Shown: positions 1-6,618, numbered from the stretch's first letter. The stretch is DNA of 10,026 bases from Actinomycetes bacterium (GCA_021785095.1 JAJYGM010000788.1:1-10026), one strand, 5' to 3'. Numbers and translations are program-made. Notes: generated from the sequence alone by a model not told the origin.

Positions 1-1
1 C

Positions 2-1696
2 ACCACGGCCAAGATCGTGACCGGCCTCAGCCTGCTCGTCGGCATCCCGGCGCTGCTCCCGGTCGTCTTCGGCAACCAGAACCTCGTCGGCGCGCCGAGC
101 ATCGTGTTCAACCCCGACACCGTCTACTTCCATCTCGGCGCCGACGTGCCGGTGAACGGGATCTACCTGAGCGCGGCGCTGCTCACCGTGGTGATGCTGG
201 TCGTCCTCGTGCTGCTCCTGCGCACGACGAGGCTCGGGCTCGAGATGCGCGCCGCCGTGGAGAGCCCGCGCCTGCTCGAGCTCGAGGGTGTGAACGCTCG
301 GCGCGTGACCGCGACCGCATGGGCCGTGTGCGGTCTCATGGCAGGGCTGGCGGGCGTCCTGCTCGCCCCCACGGAGGTGACCGTCCAGGCGCAGGACTAC
401 GTGACGCTGATGGTGGCGGCGATCGCCGCCGCGGCCATCGCCGCCCTGCGGTCGATGCCCGTCGCGGCGGTGGTCGCGGTGCTGATCGGCGTCCTGAGCC
501 TGACCGCGCAGGGCTACCTCCCGACCTCGAGCTTCTGGTACTCCGCGGCGCTCCCCGCGTTTCCGTTCCTCGTCCTGGTGGGCGCGCTCTTGTTCGTTCC
601 GGGACTTCGCCATCTCGACGAGGCGACGGACCCGCTGTCCTCGGTCGACCCTCCGCCGCCGCCCCCCGCGGCCCGGGTGCGCGGGCGGGAGGTCGACCGG
701 CTCGTGCGCACGGTCTACCTCGCCCTGCTCTTCGCCTTCGTGGTGTCGATGCTGACGTGGATGCCGCCCACCTGGGAGACCGTCTTGAACCAGGGAATGG
801 CGTACTCGCTGGTCTTCCTCTCGGTGACGCTCCTCACGGGGACGGCAGGACAGCTCTCGCTCGCGCAAGCCACGCTCGCGGGCATCGCCGCGTTCACCGC
901 GGGGCAGCTCGCGAACCATCTCGGACTGGACTTCCTCGTGGGCGGCGCCGTCGGGGCGGTCGCGGCATCGGTCGTCGCCGGGATGCTCGCGCTCGCTTCG
1001 CTCCGGCTGCGGGGTCTCGGCCTCGCCCTCATGACGCTGGCGGCCGCGCTGCTGTTCGACGTGGCGATCTTCCCCGCGCAGGCGGTGAGCGGCGGAACAG
1101 GCGGGATCACGCTGGAGCCGAGATGGCTGCCCCTGGACCTGTTCGCTCCGAACGGGCACGCGTACTTCCTCGTCGTGCTCCTCGTCCTCGTGATCTGCGC
1201 CGGCGGCGTGGCCCTCGTCCAACGCGGCACCGTCGGGCGCTTCCTCGCGGCGATGCGGGGGAGCGAGCTCGGCGCCGCGGGCATCGGGGTGAACCTTCCC
1301 TGGCAGCGGGTGCTCGCGTTCGCCCTGTCGGGCGCGCTCGCCGGCGTGGGTGGAGCGCTGCTCGCGATCCAGCAGACGGTGATCGCCCCGGGGGAGTTCA
1401 ACTACCAGCTCTCGCTCGCGTTCGTGGTGATCGTCGTCACGACGGGCGTCGGGACCGTCGAGGGAGCGATCCAGGCGGGCATCGGCCTCGTCGTCGTGCA
1501 GCAGCTGATGCAGTACGCGCCGCAGCGGCTGCAGGGGCTCACGTTCGTCCTGTTCGCCCTCGGGGCGCTCGCGTACGCGGCACACCCCGAAGGGGTCGTG
1601 GAGCTCGAGAAGCGGCGGTGGACCGAGCGCGCCGAGCGCGCGCTCGCGCGCCGGCACCGAGCGCCGGCGACCCCGGCGGTCACCGGGCGGCCGTGA
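2..1696 (+). CDS. Fused LivH-LivM branched-chain amino acid ABC transporter permease (5' end cut off)
   Basis: Membrane part of a HAAT-family importer, with both permease subunits in one chain. The frame is open to the left edge, so the true start lies outside; the GTG at 17 is internal. Bases 2 to about 610 encode the C-terminal half of a LivH-type permease, with several hydrophobic helices and the cytoplasmic loop TRLGLEMRAAVESPRLLELEG followed by a small-residue helix (MAGLAGVLLAP), typical of LivH. A charged linker with six prolines in a row (650-667) joins it to a LivM-type permease (about 711-1600). That half shows GQLSLAQATLAGIAAF, LRLRGLGLALMTLAAA, a glycine-rich SGGTGG loop, and the ATPase-contact loop AMRGSELGAAGIGVN. 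The C-terminus is a basic cytoplasmic tail. The stop overlaps the livG start by one base (TGATG). Substrate is inferred from family only; amides, urea or other small solutes are possible. Confidence 0.9.
   Translation, partial: TTAKIVTGLSLLVGIPALLPVVFGNQNLVGAPSIVFNPDTVYFHLGADVPVNGIYLSAALLTVVMLVVLVLLLRTTRLGLEMRAAVESPRLLELEGVNARRVTATAWAVCGLMAGLAGVLLAPTEVTVQAQDYVTLMVAAIAAAAIAALRSMPVAAVVAVLIGVLSLTAQGYLPTSSFWYSAALPAFPFLVLVGALLFVPGLRHLDEATDPLSSVDPPPPPPAARVRGREVDRLVRTVYLALLFAFVVSMLTWMPPTWETVLNQGMAYSLVFLSVTLLTGTAGQLSLAQATLAGIAAFTAGQLANHLGLDFLVGGAVGAVAASVVAGMLALASLRLRGLGLALMTLAAALLFDVAIFPAQAVSGGTGGITLEPRWLPLDLFAPNGHAYFLVVLLVLVICAGGVALVQRGTVGRFLAAMRGSELGAAGIGVNLPWQRVLAFALSGALAGVGGALLAIQQTVIAPGEFNYQLSLAFVVIVVTTGVGTVEGAIQAGIGLVVVQQLMQYAPQRLQGLTFVLFALGALAYAAHPEGVVELEKRRWTERAERALARRHRAPATPAVTGRP
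1649..1669 (+). repeat. GC-rich inverted repeat near the end of the permease gene
   Basis: CGCCGGC at 1649-1655 and GCCGGCG at 1663-1669 are perfect 7-base complements around a 7-base loop, within the codons of the permease's basic tail, 26 bases before the livG start. It could fold in the mRNA and tune livG translation. In sequence this GC-rich such hairpins also arise by chance, so no role is claimed. Confidence 0.3.
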
Positions 1697-2445
1697 TGCT
1701 CGCGGTGCGCGGGCTCACGAAGCGCTTCGGCGCGACGCTCGCCGTCGCCGGCGTCGACCTGGACGTCGCCGCGGGCGAGAGCGTGGGCCTCGTCGGTCCG
1801 AACGGCGCCGGCAAGACCACGGTGTTCAATTGCGTCTTCGGGCAGGTGCGTCCCGATGCGGGCACCGTCGAGCTCGACGGGCACGACATCGGCCGCCTTC
1901 CCACCTGGCGGAGGGCCCGCCTCGGCATCGGCCGGACCTACCAGCGCCTCGAGGTCTTCCCGGAGCTGGCGGTACGCGACCACCTCGTCGTCGCGCTTCG
2001 CGTCCACCACCACGGCGCGCGCCTGTGGAGAGACCTGCTCGGCCTCGGCGCGCCGACCCGCGACGAGCTCGCCGAGGTCGACTCGGTGCTCGACGCGGTC
2101 GGCCTCTCGGACCGCGCGGACGTGCCGGTCGCTGCGCTCGGCCTCGGCGCGTGCCGGCTCGTCGAGCTTGCACGCGCGGTGGTCGCGAAGCCCCGCCTCC
2201 TCCTCGCCGACGAGCCGTCCTCAGGACTCGACGAGCACGAGACCGGGGAGCTGGCGCGCCTCTTGCGCTCGCTCCAGCTGGCGCGTGGCATGGGCATGCT
2301 GCTCGTGGAGCACGACCTCGCCATGGTGGAGGCCGTCGTCGGCCGTGTGGTGGTCATGGATCTCGGGCGCGTGGTCTCCTCGGGCAGCTTCCACGAGGTG
2401 ATGAGCGCACGCGCGGTGCAGCGCGCCTATCTCGGGGCTCCGTGA
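1696..2445 (+). CDS. livG: LivG-type ABC transporter ATP-binding protein
   Basis: Cytoplasmic ATPase that powers the fused permease upstream; 249 residues, the usual LivG length. Visible motifs are Walker A GPNGAGKTT (34-42), Q-loop Q83 in RTYQRLEVFPEL, Walker B RLLLADEP (167-174) with catalytic E173, D-loop SGLD (176-179) and H-loop H206 in VEHD. The signature is LGLGACR (148-154) instead of LSxGQxR, so serine and glutamine are lost. From memory, similar L-x-L-G-x-x-R forms occur in actinobacterial LivG proteins, so this is probably a subfamily trait rather than decay. The ATG at 1696 overlaps the permease stop by one base, and GTG at 1693 is a less likely alternative in the same frame. Its stop overlaps the livF start by four bases. 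Translation is therefore probably coupled along the operon. Confidence 0.9.
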   Translation: MLAVRGLTKRFGATLAVAGVDLDVAAGESVGLVGPNGAGKTTVFNCVFGQVRPDAGTVELDGHDIGRLPTWRRARLGIGRTYQRLEVFPELAVRDHLVVALRVHHHGARLWRDLLGLGAPTRDELAEVDSVLDAVGLSDRADVPVAALGLGACRLVELARAVVAKPRLLLADEPSSGLDEHETGELARLLRSLQLARGMGMLLVEHDLAMVEAVVGRVVVMDLGRVVSSGSFHEVMSARAVQRAYLGAP

Positions 2446-3191
2446 CCGGCGCCGATCGCCCGATCCTCGAGCTCGACGAGGTCAGCGCCGCGTACGGTCC
2501 CTACCGCGCGCTCTTCGGGGTGAGCTTCTCGGTCGCCCGGGGGGCGGTGGTGGCGCTCCTCGGCCCCAACGGCGCCGGGAAGTCGACCGTGGCGAGGGTC
2601 GCGTCCGGGCTCGTGCCGGCGAGCTCGGGGTCCGTCCGGGTGGACGGGAGAGACGTCGCCGGCGAGCCCGCGTGGCGGATCGCCCGGTTCGGCCTGGCCC
2701 ATGTGCCCGAGGGCCGTGGAGTCTTCGACTCGCTGAGCGTCGAGGAGAACCTCGTGCTCTCGTTCCAGCGGCGCGGGGGACGCGGCCAGATCTCGGCGTC
2801 GCTCGCGCAGGCCTACGAGCGGTTCCCCTTGCTGAAAGAGCGCCGGCAGGATCGGGCGGGCACGCTCTCGGGTGGTCAGCAGCGGCTCCTCTCCCTGGCC
2901 AAGGTCCTCGTCGTGCCGCCCAAGGTGCTCATCGTCGACGAGTTGTCGCTCGGGTTGGCCCCTGGCGTGGTCGACGACGTCTACGCAGGTCTGGCCGACG
3001 TGCGGCGCAAGGGGACGGCGCTCGTCGTCGTCGAGCAGCAGGTCGACCGGGCGCTCGCGCTCGCGTCGTCGGCCGTCGTCTTGGAGCGTGGCACCGTCGC
3101 GTACTACGGGCCGCCGTCGGGGGCTCGCGCCGCGGTGGAAGAGGTGGTGGACCGCCGGGCACGAGGCCGAGCCCAGGCTGCCTCCAGCTGA
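2442..3191 (+). CDS. livF: LivF-type ABC transporter ATP-binding protein
   Basis: Second ATPase of the importer, expected to pair with LivG on the cytoplasmic face of the permease; 249 residues. It has Walker A GPNGAGKST (41-49), the LivF hallmark PEGRGVFDSLSVEENL (89-104), a canonical signature LSGGQQR (142-148), and Walker B KVLIVDE (161-167) with E167. This runs into LSLGLAP, where the usual proline after DE is leucine. The H-loop position reads VEQQ (197-200), so histidine is replaced by glutamine, as is usual in LivF proteins (VEQN in E. coli). The GTG at 2442 forms a GTGA overlap with the livG stop and gives the expected N-terminus (PILELDEVSAAYG). It is the last gene of the operon; the next gene on this strand begins 234 bases later with its own ribosome binding site. 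Confidence 0.92.
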   Translation: MTGADRPILELDEVSAAYGPYRALFGVSFSVARGAVVALLGPNGAGKSTVARVASGLVPASSGSVRVDGRDVAGEPAWRIARFGLAHVPEGRGVFDSLSVEENLVLSFQRRGGRGQISASLAQAYERFPLLKERRQDRAGTLSGGQQRLLSLAKVLVVPPKVLIVDELSLGLAPGVVDDVYAGLADVRRKGTALVVVEQQVDRALALASSAVVLERGTVAYYGPPSGARAAVEEVVDRRARGRAQAASS

Positions 3192-3273
3192 GCCTTCGGT
3201 CTGCGTGCCCCGGCAGGCTGGAGCCTCGTGTGGTGACAGAATTGGCAGAATCGGGTTGCGGGGGATCGACGGC

Positions 3274-3295
3274 CGCACGCCCCCACGGGGGTGCG
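3274..3295 (+). terminator. GC-rich hairpin downstream of livF (terminator-like, no T-tract)
   Basis: CGCAC (3274-3278) pairs with GTGCG (3291-3295), and CCCC (3280-3283) with GGGG (3287-3290), leaving a bulged G3279 and a CAC loop. It lies about 83 bases after the livF stop and 131 bases before the next start, with no T-run following. It could end or attenuate the transporter transcript, or be an operator for the downstream gene. The rest of 3192-3425 shows only a loose -35-like TTGGCA at 3242-3247 without a convincing -10. Confidence 0.3.
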
Positions 3296-3409
3296 ATCCA
3301 CGGGCGAACGTCGCGTGGCGGGCACCACGGGGCCGCGCCCGCGTGCCGTCGGGGAGTGCCGGCCTGCCGGGCCCCGCCGGCTGGCGACGGAGCCCGGCAG
3401 GAGACGTCA

Positions 3410-3416
3410 GGAGAGG
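3410..3416 (+). promoter_or_regulatory. Ribosome binding site of the condensation-domain gene
   Basis: GGAGAGG ends 9 bases before the ATG at 3426, and a second purine run GAGGAG (3418-3423) lies too close to be ideal. This fixes the start at 3426 in a frame that stays open further upstream. Confidence 0.6.
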
Positions 3417-3425
3417 CGAGGAGCG

Positions 3426-4748
3426 ATGAGCACGACCCAGCAGGCCGCGCCCGGAGAAGCGGCGGACGACCGCGCGCCTGGTCCGGCGGACGCCGTCGAG
3501 ACGGCGCCGCTCTCGCTCACGCAGCGTTCGTCGCTCCTCATGGCGCCCCACAACCCGAGCCGCGAGTTCATGAGCTGGGTGTACCAGCTGAACGGCAGGC
3601 TGGACGTGGACGCGCTGGCACGGGCTGTCGACGACGTGGTGGAGTCCCACGACCTCCTGCGTGTCCGTTTCGAGCCCGGTCCCGGCGGTGACGTGGACAC
3701 CGCGACCCAGCACGTGACGCCGTTCCGGAGGGGAGTCGTGCGCGTCGTCCACCTCGAGGACCGGCCGAAGCTCGAGGCGCTGGCGGCGGCCGTCGTGGCG
3801 GTCGAGGCCGAGTACCGGGACCTCTCACCCTGGGAGGAGCCCCGTTTCCAGGCCACGCTCTACGTCGTCGCGCCCAAGACGCACGTGCTGTCGATCTTCG
3901 TGGCGGAAGCGCTCTGCGACGGGGAGTCCGGGACCCTCGTGGCCGCCGAGCTGTCGAGGGCCTACGCGCTGCACGCCGGAAGGACGCCTCCGGACCTCCC
4001 GCTCCCGTCACGGGGGAGCTACCTGCGCTGGGTGCTCGACAACCCGGTGCCCGAGCACGTGCAGCGGCGAGCGGTCGACCACTGGCGAGGCTTGCTCGAC
4101 GAACCGATCGCCGCCGGCGACTGGCCGATGACGCTGCCGGCGGGGACGCGTCCGCGCACCAGGTACTTCAACGTGGCGGCGCCGCACTGGCAGCACCTCG
4201 TCGACGTGACGCCGGGAATGGCGGCGATGCCGTTCGTGGTGGTGCTCTCCTGGCTGGAGATGGCCCTCGCACGGGTGGCGGGCGCCGAGCGCTTCGTCGT
4301 CACGTCCGCGGTGTCGAACCGCAGCCGACCGGGAGCGAAGGGGCTGATCGGGAATTTCGTCGGGCCGACGCGCATGGTCGCAGAGGTCGCCCGCGACGAG
4401 CCGCTGGAGGAGGTCTCGCCGAGGGTGCTCCGCTCGTTGCGCGAGGCGCTCGCCGCGAGCGTCGTGCCCGTCCCGCTGGCCGAGTCCCGCCTCCAGGCGC
4501 CCGCGGCGTTCACGCCGTCCCCTCCCACGGTGTCCTTCTTCATGTTCGAGGAGCGAGAGGGGCCCGACTTCTCGGGAGTTCGCCAGCGCCGGTTCCGGGT
4601 GAACTCGGGACGCGACGTCCTTCGGGTCAACTGCACGCCGGACGAGTCGGGCGGGCGGAACTTCTTCGTGATCTCCGGTTCGGCCCCTCCGGAGCTGATG
4701 GACGCGCTGGTCGCCGAGCTCCAGCGCCACCTCGGGATGCGAGCCTGA
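3426..4748 (+). CDS. Stand-alone NRPS condensation-domain-like protein lacking the catalytic histidine
   Basis: A 440-residue single-domain protein of the chloramphenicol-acetyltransferase-like fold used by NRPS condensation domains and Pap acyltransferases. Such domains normally join acyl or aminoacyl groups to an amine or alcohol. After about 27 disordered, acidic and proline-rich residues it shows C1-like PLSLTQRSSLL (28-38), C2-like SHDLLRVRF (74-82), the active-site region HVLSIFVAEALCDGES (153-168), a C4-like YLRWVLDN (199-206), DHWRGLLDEP (218-227) and C5-like LIGNFVGPTRMV (307-318). In the active site HHxxxDG reads AEALCDG (160-166). D165 and G166 remain, but the catalytic histidine is E161. 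It may be a non-canonical enzyme or a binding protein. No adenylation or carrier domain is nearby. There is no signal peptide or membrane helix. It converges with the TetR gene, whose stop is 74 bases away. Confidence 0.8.
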   Translation: MSTTQQAAPGEAADDRAPGPADAVETAPLSLTQRSSLLMAPHNPSREFMSWVYQLNGRLDVDALARAVDDVVESHDLLRVRFEPGPGGDVDTATQHVTPFRRGVVRVVHLEDRPKLEALAAAVVAVEAEYRDLSPWEEPRFQATLYVVAPKTHVLSIFVAEALCDGESGTLVAAELSRAYALHAGRTPPDLPLPSRGSYLRWVLDNPVPEHVQRRAVDHWRGLLDEPIAAGDWPMTLPAGTRPRTRYFNVAAPHWQHLVDVTPGMAAMPFVVVLSWLEMALARVAGAERFVVTSAVSNRSRPGAKGLIGNFVGPTRMVAEVARDEPLEEVSPRVLRSLREALAASVVPVPLAESRLQAPAAFTPSPPTVSFFMFEEREGPDFSGVRQRRFRVNSGRDVLRVNCTPDESGGRNFFVISGSAPPELMDALVAELQRHLGMRA

Positions 4749-4773
4749 CCCCGCACGGGCCAAGAGCCGATCG

Positions 4774-4797
4774 AGCGTGCCGGTCTCGACGGTCGCT
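4774..4797. terminator. Weak hairpin between converging genes
   Basis: AGCG (4774-4777) can pair with CGCT (4794-4797), with an inner CCG/CGG pairing and mismatches between. It sits in the 74-base gap between two converging genes, where a bidirectional terminator is expected. The stem is short and has no T-tract, so the call is mainly positional. Confidence 0.2.
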
Positions 4798-4822
4798 ACG
4801 CCCGAGCCCGATGCGCGTCAGG

Positions 4823-5452
4823 TCAGAATCGTGCCCGGAGGACCGCGGCGGCTTCGGCGGACCGGCTCCGGAAGGCGTCCCGCGCGTCGCCGGAGCGCCC
4901 GAGCACCCCGGCGAGGTGCTCGAAGAAGAGACCTACGATGAAGGCTCGCAGGACACGGGCGACCGCGGGCGCGCCGGGCCCATTGCAGACGGTGGGCTCG
5001 GACTCCTCGAGCCAGCGCTCGAGGGCCGTCTGCGTGGCGTCGAAGAGCTCGACCCCGACGGCATGGGCAGTCTCCTCTCCTCGCATCACCTCGCCGAGCA
5101 TGAGGCGGATGAAGTCCTCGACCTCGAGCATCGACCGCAGGATGTCGTCGAGCATGTCGGCCAGCCCGTCGAAGTCGTCGCGCGCGATCGCGGCCGGCCC
5201 GGTCGACGCAGCGAGGTCCTCGATGAAGCCGCGCTCTTGGAGGACCGCGACGAGCAGCTCCCGCTTCGACGCGAAGTAGTGGTACAAGGACGCGACGTTC
5301 AGGCCCGCGGCGCCAGCGAGATCGCGCATGCTGGTGCCGTCGACGCCCCGTTGGGACATCAGGGCGAGCGCAGTGTCGAGGATGTGCTGGCGCTGGGAGA
5401 CGGCGGTCCGCTCCTTAGCGCCAGTGGGAGATGAGGTCGTCACGCCCTCCAT
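4823..5452 (-). CDS. TetR/AcrR-family transcriptional regulator
   Basis: A 209-residue DNA-binding repressor of the usual TetR length. The N-terminal helix-turn-helix domain spans about residues 20-67 (SQRQHILDTALALMSQRG, then TSMRDLAGAAGLNVASLYHYF). The recognition helix and the signature LYHYFASKREL (56-66) are fully typical. The C-terminal part (about 75-209) is the variable ligand-binding and dimerisation domain, for which no ligand can be inferred. ATG at 5452 gives the full N-terminus and no Shine-Dalgarno sequence precedes it; GTG at 5443 is an in-frame alternative. The transcript may have a short or no leader. On the same strand the nearest upstream gene ends 407 bases away, so it has its own promoter. 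Its target is unknown: candidates are itself, the converging condensation-domain gene, or a gene outside the window. Confidence 0.92.
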   Translation of the reverse strand: MEGVTTSSPTGAKERTAVSQRQHILDTALALMSQRGVDGTSMRDLAGAAGLNVASLYHYFASKRELLVAVLQERGFIEDLAASTGPAAIARDDFDGLADMLDDILRSMLEVEDFIRLMLGEVMRGEETAHAVGVELFDATQTALERWLEESEPTVCNGPGAPAVARVLRAFIVGLFFEHLAGVLGRSGDARDAFRSRSAEAAAVLRARF

Positions 5453-5859
5453 TGTCGGGTCCGGCGGGCCTGGCGTCGAGCGCGCCCGCGTTTTCCCTCG
5501 TCAAGACCACTTGCAGCTTCGCGTCGCCGTCGGGCTCGGGTCCGCTCAGCCGCCCCGCCGGCTGCGGGCTCGGGTCCCGGTCGCGTCGTCGCACCCGGGG
5601 GCACGCCAGCAGGCGTCGCGGCGTCGTCGACGTTCCCCGATCACAAGTTCCGCGGTGCAGAACAGGTTGAGAAGGGTATTGCTCTCTCAGGAACGAACGA
5701 CTAGAACGTGCTCACCGGAGCGGCGGAAGGCTGGGGGAAGACGGCTGGGCCGGTGGATCGTGAAGCGTTCCATTCTGGACGGAGGGGGCACGATCCGCCG
5801 GTGAGCCGTCGTGTCGGGCCGTTCGGAGGTGCCTGCCCCCGGAGGGGGCGGTTCCCCGT
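5453..5859. other. 407-base stretch without a credible gene
   Basis: Upstream of the TetR gene and downstream of the nucleosidase gene. Open frames here have compositions typical of antisense shadows in GC-rich DNA (Arg/Ser/Pro-rich) and no family resemblance. Towards the TetR gene, on the - strand, a good -35 hexamer TTGACG lies at 5504-5499, but nothing close to a -10 follows at the right distance. A patch at about 5640-5710 is clearly less GC-rich than its surroundings. It holds AACAGGTT (5661-5668, a core palindrome AAC-NN-GTT), complementary TGAGA/TCTCA (5668-5672, 5685-5689) and GTTCC/GGAAC (5647-5651, 5690-5694). A larger inverted repeat and a GC hairpin follow and are listed separately. 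The patch may carry regulatory sites or a small structured RNA, but I cannot show either. Confidence 0.5.
5743..5807. repeat. 65-base imperfect inverted repeat in the intergenic region
   Basis: CCGGTGGATCGTG (5750-5762) and CACGATCCGCCGG (5789-5801) are complementary at 12 of 13 positions and enclose 26 bases. An outer GGCT/AGCC pairing (5743-5746, 5804-5807) extends the stem across a small internal loop. No gene lies inside it. It could be an RNA hairpin, a regulator binding site or the ends of a small decayed mobile element. No flanking target-site duplication was noticed. Confidence 0.55.
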
Positions 5860-5881
5860 TCATCGGACCGGTGGGTCCGAT
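5835..5881 (-). terminator. Two consecutive hairpins at the end of the nucleosidase gene
   Basis: Read on the - strand, the first hairpin (5881-5862) has an 8-base perfect stem, ATCGGACC against GGTCCGAT, with a 4-base loop. It covers the last codons and part of the stop. The second (5849-5835) has a 6-base perfect stem GCCCCC/GGGGGC with a 3-base loop, beginning 11 bases after the stop. No T-tract follows. Together they look like a transcription end or 3' stabiliser for the three-gene - strand operon. Confidence 0.45.
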
Positions 5882-6576
5882 TCCGTCGCCGTGAGCTCGG
5901 ACACCACCGCGCCGGTCGCGACCCTGATCGCCCGCGCGGAGTCGAGGCCGAGCCGGACGAGACGGCCGAGGGCTCGAGGGTCGCGCAGCACGAGGTGCAC
6001 CGCCTCGAGGACGTCCGCACTCCCGTCGGGACGGAGGAGCGACGCGTCATCCTGGGCCAGGGTGCCCGCAACGTCACTGATCGCTCGGACGACGTCCCAC
6101 GGGATCCCCTTCGCCTCGCATGCGGCGGCGATCGCCGCGGTCTCCATGTCCACCGCAGTCGCGCCGGCGAGAAGGCGGACGTCTCCCTCTCCGATGGGTC
6201 CCCTCCCCGAGAGGTGGACCCGATCCACCGTCGCGAGGACCCCGCCACCGGGCGCGGGCGTGCTGGGCGTGCGCACGACCCCGGACCGCACGTCGACGAC
6301 GACGGCGGGTCGGACGAGGTCACCGACCTCGAGGGAGTCGTCGAGCGCGCCTGCGACCCCGGTGATGACGACCCGCTGCGCGCCGAGCGCGTCGAGCACC
6401 CGCGCAGCGCCGGCACCGGCCCGAGCGGGGCCGACGCCGACCGCGACGGCGACCACGCGAGCGTCACGCCACGCGGGCAGGTCCCCGACGGGCTCGGGCC
6501 GCAGGCGGAGCGCCCGGGCCAGGGGGCGCAGCTCGCGGGGAGTCGCACCCAGGACCACGACCGAGCGGCCGCTCAC
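5860..6576 (-). CDS. Nucleoside phosphorylase superfamily protein, MTA/SAH-nucleosidase-like
   Basis: A 238-residue cytoplasmic enzyme of the PNP_UDP_1 fold, which cleaves N-glycosidic bonds of nucleosides. The glycine-rich N-terminus VVVLGATPREL (6-16) places E15 where MTA/SAH nucleosidase has catalytic Glu12. VGVGPARAG (46-54) and TGVAGAL (72-78) are the family's phosphate/ribose-side glycine motifs. VDMETAAIAAACEAKGIP (142-159) matches the VEMEGAA motif with ribose-binding E145, and RAISDVAG (164-171) gives the catalytic Asp168. A hydrolase is therefore more likely than a phosphorylase. MTA, SAH, deoxyadenosine or futalosine are all possible substrates; the DMET (not EMEG) motif argues for a divergent branch. 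Start GTG 6576 is supported by a strong Shine-Dalgarno sequence. The upstream gene ends 42 bases away on the same strand, so they are probably cotranscribed. Confidence 0.75.
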   Translation of the reverse strand: MSGRSVVVLGATPRELRPLARALRLRPEPVGDLPAWRDARVVAVAVGVGPARAGAGAARVLDALGAQRVVITGVAGALDDSLEVGDLVRPAVVVDVRSGVVRTPSTPAPGGGVLATVDRVHLSGRGPIGEGDVRLLAGATAVDMETAAIAAACEAKGIPWDVVRAISDVAGTLAQDDASLLRPDGSADVLEAVHLVLRDPRALGRLVRLGLDSARAIRVATGAVVSELTATESDPPVR

Positions 6577-6583
6577 GGTCCGG

Positions 6584-6590
6584 CCCTCCT
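6584..6590 (-). promoter_or_regulatory. Strong ribosome binding site of the nucleosidase gene
   Basis: On the - strand AGGAGGG (6590-6584) lies 7 bases before the GTG at 6576. It is the best Shine-Dalgarno match in the window and decides the start. It also suggests independent initiation rather than coupling to the gene upstream. Confidence 0.75.
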
Positions 6591-6618
6591 CAGCGGGCCC
6601 ACCGGTGCCGCCCTCCTG

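Noticed and set aside
1634..1645. Perfect 12-base palindrome GAGCGCGCGCTC
   Set aside because: It lies in the Arg/Ala-rich permease tail, where GCGC-rich codons make such palindromes likely by chance.
319..1695. A longer N-terminal extension of livG within the permease gene
   Set aside because: The extension would be an Arg/Ala-rich shadow of the permease. The ATG at 1696 gives the normal LivG length and start.
2427..3752. A 441-codon open frame on the - strand opposite livF and the start of the condensation gene
   Set aside because: The opposite strand holds canonical LivF motifs. The antisense product is low-complexity His/Arg/Pro-rich and spans the intergenic gap without its own signals.
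5661..5668. AACAGGTT as a KstR-type operator
   Set aside because: Only the central AAC-NN-GTT matches. The flanks deviate and no steroid or lipid catabolic gene is present, so the assignment is unsupported.
5328..5804. A possible small + strand gene filling the 407-base gap
   Set aside because: It begins antisense inside the TetR gene, its product is Arg/Ser-rich and it has no ribosome binding site. The AT-richer patch inside also breaks the coding composition.
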